A DNA stretch of 64,000 nt from DAIOEK01 sp963828285 (lineage in GTDB: Bacteria > Chloroflexota > Anaerolineae > Anaerolineales > Anaerolineaceae), in the NCBI GenBank assembly GCA_963828285.1, contig CAWHEB010000008.1:1-64000 (forward strand), written 5' to 3'. The translations under genes were made by a program, and so were the position numbers. A model generated the notes under the pieces. That model was given only the letters and a program-made list of their open reading frames with translations. It was not told where the DNA came from and did no database searches. Below are positions 25,917-34,688 of this stretch, in pieces (within the stretch, counting starts at the first letter, position 1; every line of letters starts with the position of its first letter).

Positions 25917-28292
25917 TTATCTTCTCCAGCTAATAATTTTTTTGTCAGTACCGGTAATGATGATGGGTGGTTCATTCTTGAATATGATCTCAGTCTCTCG
26001 TACTCCACGATGAATGTGTAGACCCTTGTAGCGGATATCTATATCCTGCTCAAATGGATTTTCTCCAAACACGGCGACCGACTGGTCTTCCAAGAACTCA
26101 AGTCCAGCGGTCCGCAGGAATACTCCAATAGGTGGCAAACCACATATATGGTTCTCCCGACCCATCGGAGCATTCGAGAGGGCATCCCAGGATTCGTGGA
26201 AATAACCATCTGTTTTTACATTTTTAATTATAGCTTTCATCAATCCCATTACAAGTCTGGATGCATCCTCCCGGTATCCGTAGTGGATCAATCCATCTAT
26301 AACCATTGAAAGGATGATCGGATTCACCTGGAACTGGTTGGATAAATCCCTGTTGCGGTTACTGCCCATAGGGAGCATCGCCAATCCTTCCTTGAAGAAC
26401 TCCGCCCAATTTGGCAATAGCATGGTTTCGATCATTTTTTTACCAGTTTGCTCATCTGGAATACCTGCCCACAACGGCAGGAATAAGCTTAGATCGATCT
26501 GAGTCAGGTCAGGGATGGTGAGCTGCCATGCATCTTTGGGATCCATCCCGCTGATGTTTATTGAAGAGATCTTAGAATACAGTTCGGAGCTTGTGACTGA
26601 ACCGAACTGATCCACCCAGCGGGTAGAATGGATGGGTATTTTTTCAACGACATGCTCACCATCAGATTTGTACCCCAAAAATTGGATCTCACCATGAGAC
26701 CCTGCATTTTGAGCAAGGTGGAAGATAATGTTCAACCTTTCAGGATTATCAAACTCGCGGTCAATTGAAAATGATCCGGGACCATTTCCTTTTGATAACT
26801 TGATTCCACGTGAGGTCAAATGACTTTGGGCATCACGATATTGATAGATCTTGCGGCGATGGTCCCAACAGGATAGAACAGCCGATTTATATTCTTTTGC
26901 CAGCTCTGAGTATCTTTTTTCATCAGCCTGGATGCCCAATTCGCGAGAGATTCTGGACATGGCGGAAGCTTCACGATAAAGCAGAGCACCACATGCTGGA
27001 GATTCTATAGACCAGGTAGGATATCCTGCAGAGGCGTCAAACAGCGGATTATCTTCCCAACCACTCTGGGTTGAATTCTGCCAGACAGGTAAATAATCCT
27101 GATCCGTATCATGATCAGTACCAAGCCATTGGCTCAGATACTTTCCCAATATAGGATACGCTTCTCGGAGTGCCAGTAGGTTGGGAGCTGACCTATGCGC
27201 ATCCAATACACAACCTGCCAACAAGGGTGCAGCCAGCAAATGCGTCCAGGTACCGGATAAACCGGGCTGAAAATCGATATGCCCATCCCCACGCTGAAGT
27301 TGGATGAAGTTTCGGATCATCCCCCAGATTTCATTGGTGTGCCCGGGTATTAGTAAATTATGGCTCGCGTGGTATAGCTCCCAGATATTGATGCTGCCAT
27401 CCGGTGCGGATGCCATACTGGCATCAGATGTCGTGGGGGTAGGATCATCCGGCTGCCGGCAGGAGAGCATGGTCGGAAAAGGCATCTGGGTTGAAGCCGG
27501 GACCAAAAGTCGTTCTGACTGGACCTGTGAAAGGAATAGCGCTTCATCAATTTCAGTATCACCGGTATGGACCTGGACTACGGATTGCTCCTGCCGCAAC
27601 CGGGATCTTTTCACCGCGGACGCCCACACTGGTCTCAACCAATTCATGCATTCTTCGATCGCTTTTTGTTCGTCCTTATCAGTGTGGATCGCCCACCGTA
27701 AACTGGTGATCCGATTTTGAGACAACACGTTTTCCACCACCAAGCCGGGGTGGGGTTTATGCACAACAGTCGGGATTCCTCCGATCATGCCGACAATCTG
27801 CAAACCTTCCGTTTTGGATGTCAAGAAGGTCTGATTACCAGAAGACCGAACGTTAACCCCTGTATCACCTTCGAGTGGGATCAGGCGAATCATGATTCCT
27901 GCATGGAATGTTCTTTCCTCCATTGACCTGGCGGTGAATGTAAACTCTCCCAACAGCGTGTCGCCATCGGGAACCCAAACCAGACAGTTTACGTCAATAT
28001 TTAGGGTATGCCATATTGTCCCGATTACCTGGTCGGAGGAAACCTGAATCGGGGTAAACCTTGGTTTAGGTGATCGAATCGGCAAGGATTTTGCATCAAA
28101 CAAAACCGGGATGACCTGGATCGTATTTACTTTGAGTCCCAGGTTGGATTCAATGGACACACCAGCCGGATGTTCAAGATCGGTACAAATCTCCCAGGTA
28201 TGGTCATTCCCGGACGCACGTGGAGTTGTGAGGTAATTCGTAGATAGCGTATGATTGAATGGTAAGATCAATTCGGTAGATATATTCGGCAT
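25917..28292 (-). CDS. Large six-hairpin glycosidase-like protein
   Basis: This 791-residue protein has no signal peptide. The N-terminal part (about 1-230) is beta-rich. The middle and C-terminal parts (about 250-750) are helical with aromatic-acidic motifs typical of (alpha/alpha)6-barrel sugar enzymes, such as GHTNEIWGMIRNFIQLQRGDGHIDFQPG, YLPVWQNSTQSGWEDNP and SIESPACGALLYREASAMSRI. The layout resembles GH63/GH15/amylo-alpha-1,6-glucosidase-type proteins. I cannot name the family or confirm both catalytic acids. It lies 11 bases upstream of the c-di-AMP receptor genes and is divergent from the PBP gene. Confidence 0.6.
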   Translation of the reverse strand: MPNISTELILPFNHTLSTNYLTTPRASGNDHTWEICTDLEHPAGVSIESNLGLKVNTIQVIPVLFDAKSLPIRSPKPRFTPIQVSSDQVIGTIWHTLNIDVNCLVWVPDGDTLLGEFTFTARSMEERTFHAGIMIRLIPLEGDTGVNVRSSGNQTFLTSKTEGLQIVGMIGGIPTVVHKPHPGLVVENVLSQNRITSLRWAIHTDKDEQKAIEECMNWLRPVWASAVKRSRLRQEQSVVQVHTGDTEIDEALFLSQVQSERLLVPASTQMPFPTMLSCRQPDDPTPTTSDASMASAPDGSINIWELYHASHNLLIPGHTNEIWGMIRNFIQLQRGDGHIDFQPGLSGTWTHLLAAPLLAGCVLDAHRSAPNLLALREAYPILGKYLSQWLGTDHDTDQDYLPVWQNSTQSGWEDNPLFDASAGYPTWSIESPACGALLYREASAMSRISRELGIQADEKRYSELAKEYKSAVLSCWDHRRKIYQYRDAQSHLTSRGIKLSKGNGPGSFSIDREFDNPERLNIIFHLAQNAGSHGEIQFLGYKSDGEHVVEKIPIHSTRWVDQFGSVTSSELYSKISSINISGMDPKDAWQLTIPDLTQIDLSLFLPLWAGIPDEQTGKKMIETMLLPNWAEFFKEGLAMLPMGSNRNRDLSNQFQVNPIILSMVIDGLIHYGYREDASRLVMGLMKAIIKNVKTDGYFHESWDALSNAPMGRENHICGLPPIGVFLRTAGLEFLEDQSVAVFGENPFEQDIDIRYKGLHIHRGVRETEIIFKNEPPIIITGTDKKIISWRR

Positions 28293-28355
28293 GGTTTTAT
28301 TGTAGTTAAAGTTATTGTACAGGTCAAAGAGAATTCATTACAGGAAGTAATTGAA

Positions 28356-31300
28356 ATGACAGATGAGAAGTTGAGTAACAACGCCGACGAACAAAATAAT
28401 AATGGAATGAACGAGAGGTTCCGCAGGATCATTCAATCGGGAGACGAGACGCCGCTTGTTCCCGATGATGATGAAGAAGATGGCGGAACAAAAATATTTG
28501 GGACTGATTTTGACGGTTCTGTTAGGCATGATGGAGTAAATCAACAACTACCCGTTGAAGATGAAACCCCGCCACCTGCAAAACAACTAACAAGAGAAAA
28601 CCCATTGCCGCCGGGGATGGTTCCACCCGCGCCAACTCCTCCCACTCCCCAGAGGGCATTACCCAACCCGCCTCAGGCACTATCCAATACACCAACCCCC
28701 AAGCTGAGCAAACCAGCCGTGGATAGCAGCGGTATGCCGCTCCCACGCCGGGTAGATCAGATCGATATCAATGCAACCCGGGCAGTCCCGGTTAGAAAAC
28801 TCCCTACAGAACCATTTGCGGAAAAACCACAGACCCCCAGACAATCTGGCACTTCTGAAACCTTCAAATCCACTCGTAGATCAGAGCGACCATCCACACC
28901 GATCGATTCACCGCGAGGTTATAAATCCGGGTTATTTTCATTTTCTCCCGGATGTTTGCTCAAAGGATTTATCGGGCTACTGTTCCTGATCATGTTTATT
29001 GGTGTTGCTGCCGGATCGATAGCGGTATTCCAGTATTATCGAATTGCCCGTAGTTTACCTTCCATTGAAGACTTGAAATCACATGCCTCGCAATTTGAGA
29101 CAACCCGCATTCTGGACCGGGACGGGAATACATTGTATGAGATCCTGGATCCCAATGCCGGCCGGAGGACTTATGTCCCCCTGTCGAAGATATCCCCATA
29201 TCTGGTAGCAGCGACCATCGCCACCGAAGATAAGGAGTTTTATAACCACCCGGGATTTGATCCGCTGGCGATCGGACGGGCATTATGGAACAACTATACC
29301 TCTGGCGAGATCACATCCGGTGCTTCCACCATCACACAGCAGTTAGCCCGCAATCTGCTTTTTTCTCCCCAGGAACGCATCGAACAAACCGTACAGCGAA
29401 AAGCCCGAGAGATCGTCCTGGCTGCGGAGATCACCCGCCGGTATTCCAAAGATGAGATTCTCGAGCTCTATCTTAACGAGAATTACTACGGCAGCATTGC
29501 TTATGGTGTTGAAGCAGCCGCTGAAACCTATTTTGGTACCACTGCGACAAAATTGGATCTTGCACAGGCATCCTTCCTGGCAGGTTTGCCTCAGGCACCG
29601 GCAGTCTACGATATCTTCACCAACCGTGATGCGACCTTAAACAGGCACAAAGCGGTCATGCTTTTAATGCTGGAAACCAGTAAAGAGAAGAACTGTATTT
29701 ATGTTTCCAACAGCCAACCCGTCTGTGTCGGCACGGATGACGTTATTAACAGTGTGCGCCAGATCGAAGAATATGAATTTAAAACCAATGATGTAAAAAT
29801 GACCTACCCTCACTGGGTCAACTACATTCGCACATTACTGGAAAAGGAATATGATCCGCAGACCATCTACCGCCGTGGTTTCACCATCTACACCACATTG
29901 GATCCCGAGCTTCAGAAAAAAGCTGATAAATTGGTCAGTAAACAGGTAGCAGATCTGGTTGACAAGAACGTGAAAGGCGGAGCTTTGATTGCCATACGGC
30001 CGGGAACCGGTGAGATCCTGGCCATGGTTGGCTCGCCCGACTTTAATAATGAAGCAAATTCCGGACAGGTGAACATGGCGGTCAGTCCACGTCAGCCTGG
30101 TTCCTCGATCAAACCACTCACCTACGTGGCTGCCTTCGAAAAAGGCTGGACGCCATCCACTTTGTTGTGGGATGTGGCATCGGAATTCCCGCCATCCGGC
30201 AATGAGAATGATGACCGCGAACCATATAAACCGGTCAATTACGATGGAAAGTTCCACGGCCCGGTCCTTTTGCGGGATGCTCTGGCTAATTCGTATAATA
30301 TCCCGGCAGTCAAAACACTTCAGTTTGTAGGAATTTATGACAACCCGAAAACAAACGAGAAGGACGGATTGATCGAATTCGCCAAGCGATTGGGTATCAC
30401 CACCTTAGATCGGGAAGATTACGGTTTGTCCTTGACGCTGGGTGGTGGAGAAGTGACCCTCTTGGAAATGACGAACGCATTTTCCACGTTTGCCAACAAA
30501 GGTGTCTATCAAAAATCTGTGGCGATCACCAAGATCGTGGATTATGAAGGTAACACCGTATATGAATATAAACCGGAGCCTGGTCCACAGGTGATCAGAC
30601 CAGAGCACGCATATCTAATCAGTTCAGTTCTCTCCGATAAGACAGCCAGAATTCCCATGTTTGGCGAAAACCCGGTGATCAATCTGCCATTCCGCGCTGC
30701 GGTAAAAACCGGAACGACCAATGACTTCCGGGATAACTGGACCATTGGATACACGCCTGATCTAGCCATTGGAGTATGGATAGGCAACCCGGATTTCACC
30801 CAGATGGAAAACACGACCGGGTTGACAGGTGCAGCTCCCATTTGGGCTGCCGCCATGGAGTTTGGGATCGAGAAGTATACAAACAACGATCCGACCGGAT
30901 TTGCTAAACCGGATGGGATCGAAACCAAAGAAATTTGTGAAGTATCGGGAACCGAACCATCGAAATGGTGCCCCTCCACAAAAAATGAGATTTTCGCCAG
31001 TAATCAACTCCCGTTACCCAAAGAGGATGATCTCTGGCAGAACATCGAGATCGATACCTGGACTTCATTACGGGCTTCTGATGCCTGTTCCACGTTTACC
31101 AAAGATGTTTCGACCATAAATGTACAAGATCCGTTTGCTAGAAAGTGGATCAACAAAACAGATGCTGGAAAAGAATGGGCGAAATCGATGAAGTTCAAAA
31201 AACCTTACACTTTCACGCCCAGCAAGGAATGCAAGGAAGAGGATCCACATCCAACCCTGAAGTTTATTGGATTATCTGAAAATGAGCGCATTGAAGAAAC

Positions 31301-31718
31301 CGAACTCGAGATCGAGATCCAGGCATTCGGAGATGGATATGATACAGTCAGCCTGTTGTGGGGCGAAGGGAAAGACCCGGATAGCTGGAAAACCCTGGTG
31401 AAACCCACCTCAGACCGGTACAAGAATTCAGATGTGATCTATACCTGGGATTTGGAGGAAATACCGGAAGGTGTCATTTCGTTGAAGTTATTGATGGAAA
31501 ATGATTCAGGCGGGTACGCGGAGAAGATCATCCATCTGAATATGCAAGTGCCGACGCCGACACCTACGGATACTCCCGAGCCTACAGAGACACCCACCGA
31601 AACGCCGACGGATCTGCCGACGGCGACAACGACGAATACGGAAGTGCCGACGGAGACTTTGGTTCCGTCGGAGACGCCGACGTTGGGTTTGATCGTGACA
31701 GATACACCTACTCCTTAG
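28356..31718 (+). CDS. Class A penicillin-binding protein (PBP1a-like) with Thr/Pro tail
   Basis: This bifunctional cell-wall synthase has 1120 residues. It has a long disordered cytoplasmic N-terminus rich in Pro (about 1-200), one membrane segment (about 203-230), and a GT51 transglycosylase (ATEDKEFYNHPG near 288, GASTITQQLARN, RKAREIVLAAEITRRYSK). The transpeptidase follows with SSIK (about 581), SYN (about 644) and KTGT (about 783). A C-terminal beta domain leads to a 50-residue Thr/Pro/Glu-rich tail that ends the protein. It polymerises glycan strands and crosslinks them. ATG 28356 follows AGGAAG. The free tail could be glycosylated or span the wall. Confidence 0.92.
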   Translation: MTDEKLSNNADEQNNNGMNERFRRIIQSGDETPLVPDDDEEDGGTKIFGTDFDGSVRHDGVNQQLPVEDETPPPAKQLTRENPLPPGMVPPAPTPPTPQRALPNPPQALSNTPTPKLSKPAVDSSGMPLPRRVDQIDINATRAVPVRKLPTEPFAEKPQTPRQSGTSETFKSTRRSERPSTPIDSPRGYKSGLFSFSPGCLLKGFIGLLFLIMFIGVAAGSIAVFQYYRIARSLPSIEDLKSHASQFETTRILDRDGNTLYEILDPNAGRRTYVPLSKISPYLVAATIATEDKEFYNHPGFDPLAIGRALWNNYTSGEITSGASTITQQLARNLLFSPQERIEQTVQRKAREIVLAAEITRRYSKDEILELYLNENYYGSIAYGVEAAAETYFGTTATKLDLAQASFLAGLPQAPAVYDIFTNRDATLNRHKAVMLLMLETSKEKNCIYVSNSQPVCVGTDDVINSVRQIEEYEFKTNDVKMTYPHWVNYIRTLLEKEYDPQTIYRRGFTIYTTLDPELQKKADKLVSKQVADLVDKNVKGGALIAIRPGTGEILAMVGSPDFNNEANSGQVNMAVSPRQPGSSIKPLTYVAAFEKGWTPSTLLWDVASEFPPSGNENDDREPYKPVNYDGKFHGPVLLRDALANSYNIPAVKTLQFVGIYDNPKTNEKDGLIEFAKRLGITTLDREDYGLSLTLGGGEVTLLEMTNAFSTFANKGVYQKSVAITKIVDYEGNTVYEYKPEPGPQVIRPEHAYLISSVLSDKTARIPMFGENPVINLPFRAAVKTGTTNDFRDNWTIGYTPDLAIGVWIGNPDFTQMENTTGLTGAAPIWAAAMEFGIEKYTNNDPTGFAKPDGIETKEICEVSGTEPSKWCPSTKNEIFASNQLPLPKEDDLWQNIEIDTWTSLRASDACSTFTKDVSTINVQDPFARKWINKTDAGKEWAKSMKFKKPYTFTPSKECKEEDPHPTLKFIGLSENERIEETELEIEIQAFGDGYDTVSLLWGEGKDPDSWKTLVKPTSDRYKNSDVIYTWDLEEIPEGVISLKLLMENDSGGYAEKIIHLNMQVPTPTPTDTPEPTETPTETPTDLPTATTTNTEVPTETLVPSETPTLGLIVTDTPTP

Positions 31719-31762
31719 GGGTCGTGATCCTCTACTTTTGAAATAAAAGCTTGTAACTCAAG

Positions 31763-31884
31763 CCCACCCCAACCCCTCCCGCATTCAAGAATCTAATTGA
31801 TCAGAACTTGTTTGCGGGAGGGGCTTTAATAGATAGGGATGGAAGGGCTTGCAGCCCTTCCATCCCTATCAACCCAGTTTCTTG
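31763..31884 (+). repeat. Double-hairpin intergenic repeat, copy 3
   Basis: This copy has both hairpins perfect: CCCCTCCCGCA with TGCGGGAGGGG, then an 18-bp stem starting GATAGGGATGGAAGGGCT with a 3-nt loop. It is the best representative of the family. Confidence 0.9.
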
Positions 31885-32033
31885 TAGAGCAAAAAGATAA
31901 GTCGATTTCCGTTTGAGGAAGTTTCGATCGAATCCGAGCCTTGCGGACCAGGATGATCAGTACCGATTCGTTGATTGATGGGGATCTGTGAGTGGTTTTT
32001 AGTGATCACAATCAGATAGCAATATGATAATTG

Positions 32034-32155
32034 CCCACTCCAACCCGTCCCGCAGGAATGAGTCTGATAAATCAGAATTTGTTTGCGGGAGGGGCGTTTA
32101 TGGATAGGGATGGAAGGGCTTGCAGCCCTTCCATCCCTATCAACCCTGTATCTTG
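32034..32155 (+). repeat. Double-hairpin intergenic repeat, copy 4
   Basis: This copy has a perfect hairpin 2 identical to copy 3 and one mismatch in hairpin 1 (CCCGTCCCGCA). Its right flank, GATCAGTCTG, is shared with copy 1, so the unit may extend 20 bases beyond the core in those two copies. Confidence 0.88.
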
Positions 32156-32188
32156 CGGATCAGTCTGGTCAATTTCTTGAAGATTGAT

Positions 32189-33769
32189 TTAGTTCCGAAT
32201 TACGATACCTTCGTACGGCGATAAAGAGATTGGGGCGATGATATCGCCCATGGGACGGGAGTGGGTGGAGAGGATTACATCACCGCGGATATCAGCCTGA
32301 ATTGGGATGGGCAGGGCAGAAAAGTTCAACAATACGGTCAAAGTTTGACTATTGTATGTCCTTTGATAAGCCAGCACCCGGCTGTGGAGTCTTGGCATGG
32401 GGGTCCAATCCCCCCTGGTCAATGCAGGAATTTCCCGCCGCATCCGGATCACTTTGCGATAGAAATTGAACAATGTATTTTGATCATCCTGCTGTGTTTC
32501 CACATTTCTGGATGAATAATTGGTATGCACCTTCATCCAGGGTTGAGCCGTACTGAAACCGGCATAAAGCTCCGCGGACCACTGCATCGGACTGCGGCAG
32601 CCGTCGCGTCCTTTATATAACGGCCAGTATTTCCTGCCAGCAGGGTCCAGGATCTCGGATCTCTTGAGCTGGATATCGCGCATACCAATCTCTTCACCGT
32701 AGTACAAGAACGGTGTTCCGCGCAGGGTGAGCATGAATAACGCGGTCAATTTCGCCTGTTCATCTGTATCGTCCATCTTATATCTGGTTGTGGTACGCAC
32801 AGTGTCATGGTTATTCAGCACGTAATTCGGCCAGCCCGCTTTTCCAAGCGCGCCTTCCCAGATCAATATCGAATTCAGGAATTCGAACGCGCTCCATCCA
32901 CTGGATGAAAAGTGAAAATTGAAGGCAGCATGTAGTGCTTTTTCTCCCACATACGCCGCTGCTCCGGCAGGGGTTGCGAGGAAAGTCTCACCGACAGCAT
33001 ATCGATCGGGATATGCATCCAGCAGTTCGCGAAGTTCAGCCAGCAAAGGCATCATCTCCGGTTGATCCACGTCATGGATGTGCTGCTGCCTGTCAAATGC
33101 CCGTAAACCAAACTTAATGGGATTATCCTGGAATTGTTTATCTTTAAAATATGCATTGAAGACATCCAGGCGGAAACCATCCACGCCGCGGTCCATCCAG
33201 AAGCGGAACACTTCCAGTACCGCCCGCCGGACAGCCGGATTGCGCCAATTCAGGTCAGGCTGCTCCTTGACGAACATGTGGAAAAAATATTCCTGAGTGG
33301 ATTCGTCCCATTCCCAACCATCCCCGCCAAAAACGGACTGCCAGTTATTTGGGCGCCTGTTCCCCGATTTGGGAGGCTGCCACATATACCAGTTTCGGTA
33401 GGGATTTTGCTTGCCGCTTTTGGACTTGAGGAACCAGGGGTGTTGATCAGAGGTATGGTTGAAAACCATATCCATTACGACATGGATATGGCGGGAATGC
33501 GCCTGCTGAACCAGCTCATCGAAATCGGCCATGGTCCCATAGCGGGGGTCGATGCCTTCATAATCGCTGACATCGTATCCAAAGTCTTTATCCAGGCTGG
33601 GGTAGATCGGTGATAACCATATGGCGTCCACACCGAGATCATGCAGATAATCGAGTTTGGAGGTGATCCCGGGCAGGTCGCCGAATCCATCCCCATTCGA
33701 GTCGCAAAATGACCGCGGGTAGATCTGGTAAATGATGCCGTCGCGCCACCACAGGAATTCTTCAGCCAT
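32189..33769 (-). CDS. GH13 alpha-glucosidase (oligo-1,6-glucosidase-like)
   Basis: This is a cytoplasmic alpha-glucosidase of glycoside hydrolase family 13, 526 residues, that frees glucose from short maltose- or isomaltose-type sugars. Conserved regions are present: DVVFNHTS-type region I (MDMVFNHTSDQHPWF), region II with the nucleophile DGFRLDVFNAY, region III with the acid AVGETFL, and region IV NHDTVRT. The N-terminus WWRDGIIYQIYPRSFCDSNGDGFGDLPGI is typical of oligo-1,6-glucosidase and trehalose hydrolase groups. ATG 33769 is preferred over 33805 because it begins at the family's usual N-terminus. No secretion signal. Confidence 0.9.
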   Translation of the reverse strand: MAEEFLWWRDGIIYQIYPRSFCDSNGDGFGDLPGITSKLDYLHDLGVDAIWLSPIYPSLDKDFGYDVSDYEGIDPRYGTMADFDELVQQAHSRHIHVVMDMVFNHTSDQHPWFLKSKSGKQNPYRNWYMWQPPKSGNRRPNNWQSVFGGDGWEWDESTQEYFFHMFVKEQPDLNWRNPAVRRAVLEVFRFWMDRGVDGFRLDVFNAYFKDKQFQDNPIKFGLRAFDRQQHIHDVDQPEMMPLLAELRELLDAYPDRYAVGETFLATPAGAAAYVGEKALHAAFNFHFSSSGWSAFEFLNSILIWEGALGKAGWPNYVLNNHDTVRTTTRYKMDDTDEQAKLTALFMLTLRGTPFLYYGEEIGMRDIQLKRSEILDPAGRKYWPLYKGRDGCRSPMQWSAELYAGFSTAQPWMKVHTNYSSRNVETQQDDQNTLFNFYRKVIRMRREIPALTRGDWTPMPRLHSRVLAYQRTYNSQTLTVLLNFSALPIPIQADIRGDVILSTHSRPMGDIIAPISLSPYEGIVIRN

Positions 33770-33858
33770 ATTCAACCCCTTAGTCGTTGATACCTGATTA
33801 TACAACCCGGGTGGAATCCAATGGATGCCACCCGGGGATAAATTGTTTTACAAGAGGT

Positions 33859-34239
33859 TCATTCCGGCATTGCTGAGGAGTGGTGCTCGATGATCAGCCA
33901 GTCATCTCCGGTTTTGCGGTACACAAAGGTGAAACGTGCCTGGATAACAGAAACCGACTTGCCTTCCGGGGAGAGAGTAAATTCATAGATACCTGAGTTG
34001 ATGGCCAGATCGCCGTAGACGCGGATATTGGATTCGAGGATCTTTCCGCTCGGGCGTTTGAGCAGGAAATGGGCAAAGTAGTCCGCAATTTCCGCATGAT
34101 TATGGCGGACTTTATTGGATACGGTCGGCAGCAGGATGGCATCGGGTGCGTAAAGGTGCGCCACCTGATGCGGATCGCCGGAAAGAAGGGCTTCGTTCCA
34201 GCGGTCAAAGTTAGTAAGAATGCCAGTATGGGTGGTCAT
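33859..34239 (-). CDS. NTF2-like protein (SgcJ/EcaC or DUF4440 type)
   Basis: This 126-residue protein has the SnoaL/NTF2-like cone fold pattern: W.EALLSGDPHQVAHLYAPDAILLPT at the start and FTFVYRKTGDDWLIIEHHSSAMP at the end. Close relatives include the SgcJ/EcaC and CaMKII-association-like families, which are small enzymes or binding proteins with varied ligands. No specific role can be given. It is followed by the GH13 gene 90 bases downstream. Confidence 0.8.
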   Translation of the reverse strand: MTTHTGILTNFDRWNEALLSGDPHQVAHLYAPDAILLPTVSNKVRHNHAEIADYFAHFLLKRPSGKILESNIRVYGDLAINSGIYEFTLSPEGKSVSVIQARFTFVYRKTGDDWLIIEHHSSAMPE

Positions 34240-34314
34240 TTAACCTCCAGATAAAAGATTTTGATATCGTACCATGATTATCGGAAATTCCGCTCAGATT
34301 CTTTATCATTCATA

Positions 34315-34343
34315 TTGCATAAGTTCATTTCCAAAGCTATAAT
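34315..34343 (+). promoter_or_regulatory. Promoter of the thrS T-box leader
   Basis: TTGCAT (34315-34320) and TATAAT (34338-34343) are spaced by 17 bases. Transcription would begin near 34350, right at the start of the T-box leader. Confidence 0.8.
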
Positions 34344-34349
34344 ACATCT

Positions 34350-34592
34350 TACAAAAGCAACGACCGGGACGAGTACCCACGCATTCCGCAGACAGGGATG
34401 GAAAGACGAGACTGAGAGCTTTCCACTGCAACGCTGGCGAAAACCACCCGTGAGCTGAGACCTGAAACCAACAGGGAGTAAGGAATTCGGAGGCGACCGT
34501 TATACGCGTTATGAGATATCTTCGAAAGAAGATGATCTGGGTGGAACCGTGTGAGCATAACTCTCACCCCAGTTGTGGGTGGGAGTTTTTTA
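34350..34592 (+). ncRNA. T-box riboswitch leader of thrS
   Basis: This 243-base leader ends with the T-box antiterminator sequence GGGTGGAACCGTGTGAGC at 34539-34556, which matches the near-invariant GGTGGnACCGCG core except for the final bases. It is followed directly by a terminator stem (AACTC.CACCC with GGGTG.GAGTT, about 34559-34587) and a T-run. Several hairpins lie upstream, including a GGAAAG/CTTTCC stem near 34400-34424. By position it should sense uncharged tRNA-Thr: uncharged tRNA pairs with the T-box and lets thrS be read. I could not fix the specifier (threonine) codon by eye. Confidence 0.85.
34560..34592 (+). terminator. T-box leader terminator (alternative to antiterminator)
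   Basis: A GC-rich stem overlapping the end of the T-box, with a run of T at 34587-34591. It competes with the antiterminator that contains the T-box core. Confidence 0.8.
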
Positions 34593-34688
34593 TTAACATC
34601 CTCTCAAAGAATCAAGTGAGGAACCGTAGGATTTCGACCTCACCCAGCCTTCTCATAGCCAGGGAGAGGGGGACAAGGAAGTCAGAAA

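Larger units (their letters stand above)
31719..32188. other. Intergenic region holding two repeat copies
   Basis: This 470-base gap between the convergent PBP and GH13 genes is mostly repeat copies 3 and 4. The 150 bases between them (31885-32033) show no gene or clear signal. The two copies are in the same orientation, so they form a tandem direct pair with a spacer. Confidence 0.6.

Noticed and set aside
6976..32155. CRISPR array or insertion sequences
   Set aside because: The four repeats are dispersed and structured rather than regularly spaced, with no spacers or cas genes. No transposase or flanking target duplications were found.
34610..34680. Inverted CCTCACCC/AGGGAGAGG-like stretch before thrS
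   Set aside because: It resembles a common low-information intergenic repeat and is imperfect here; nothing indicates a function beyond spacing between the leader and the gene.
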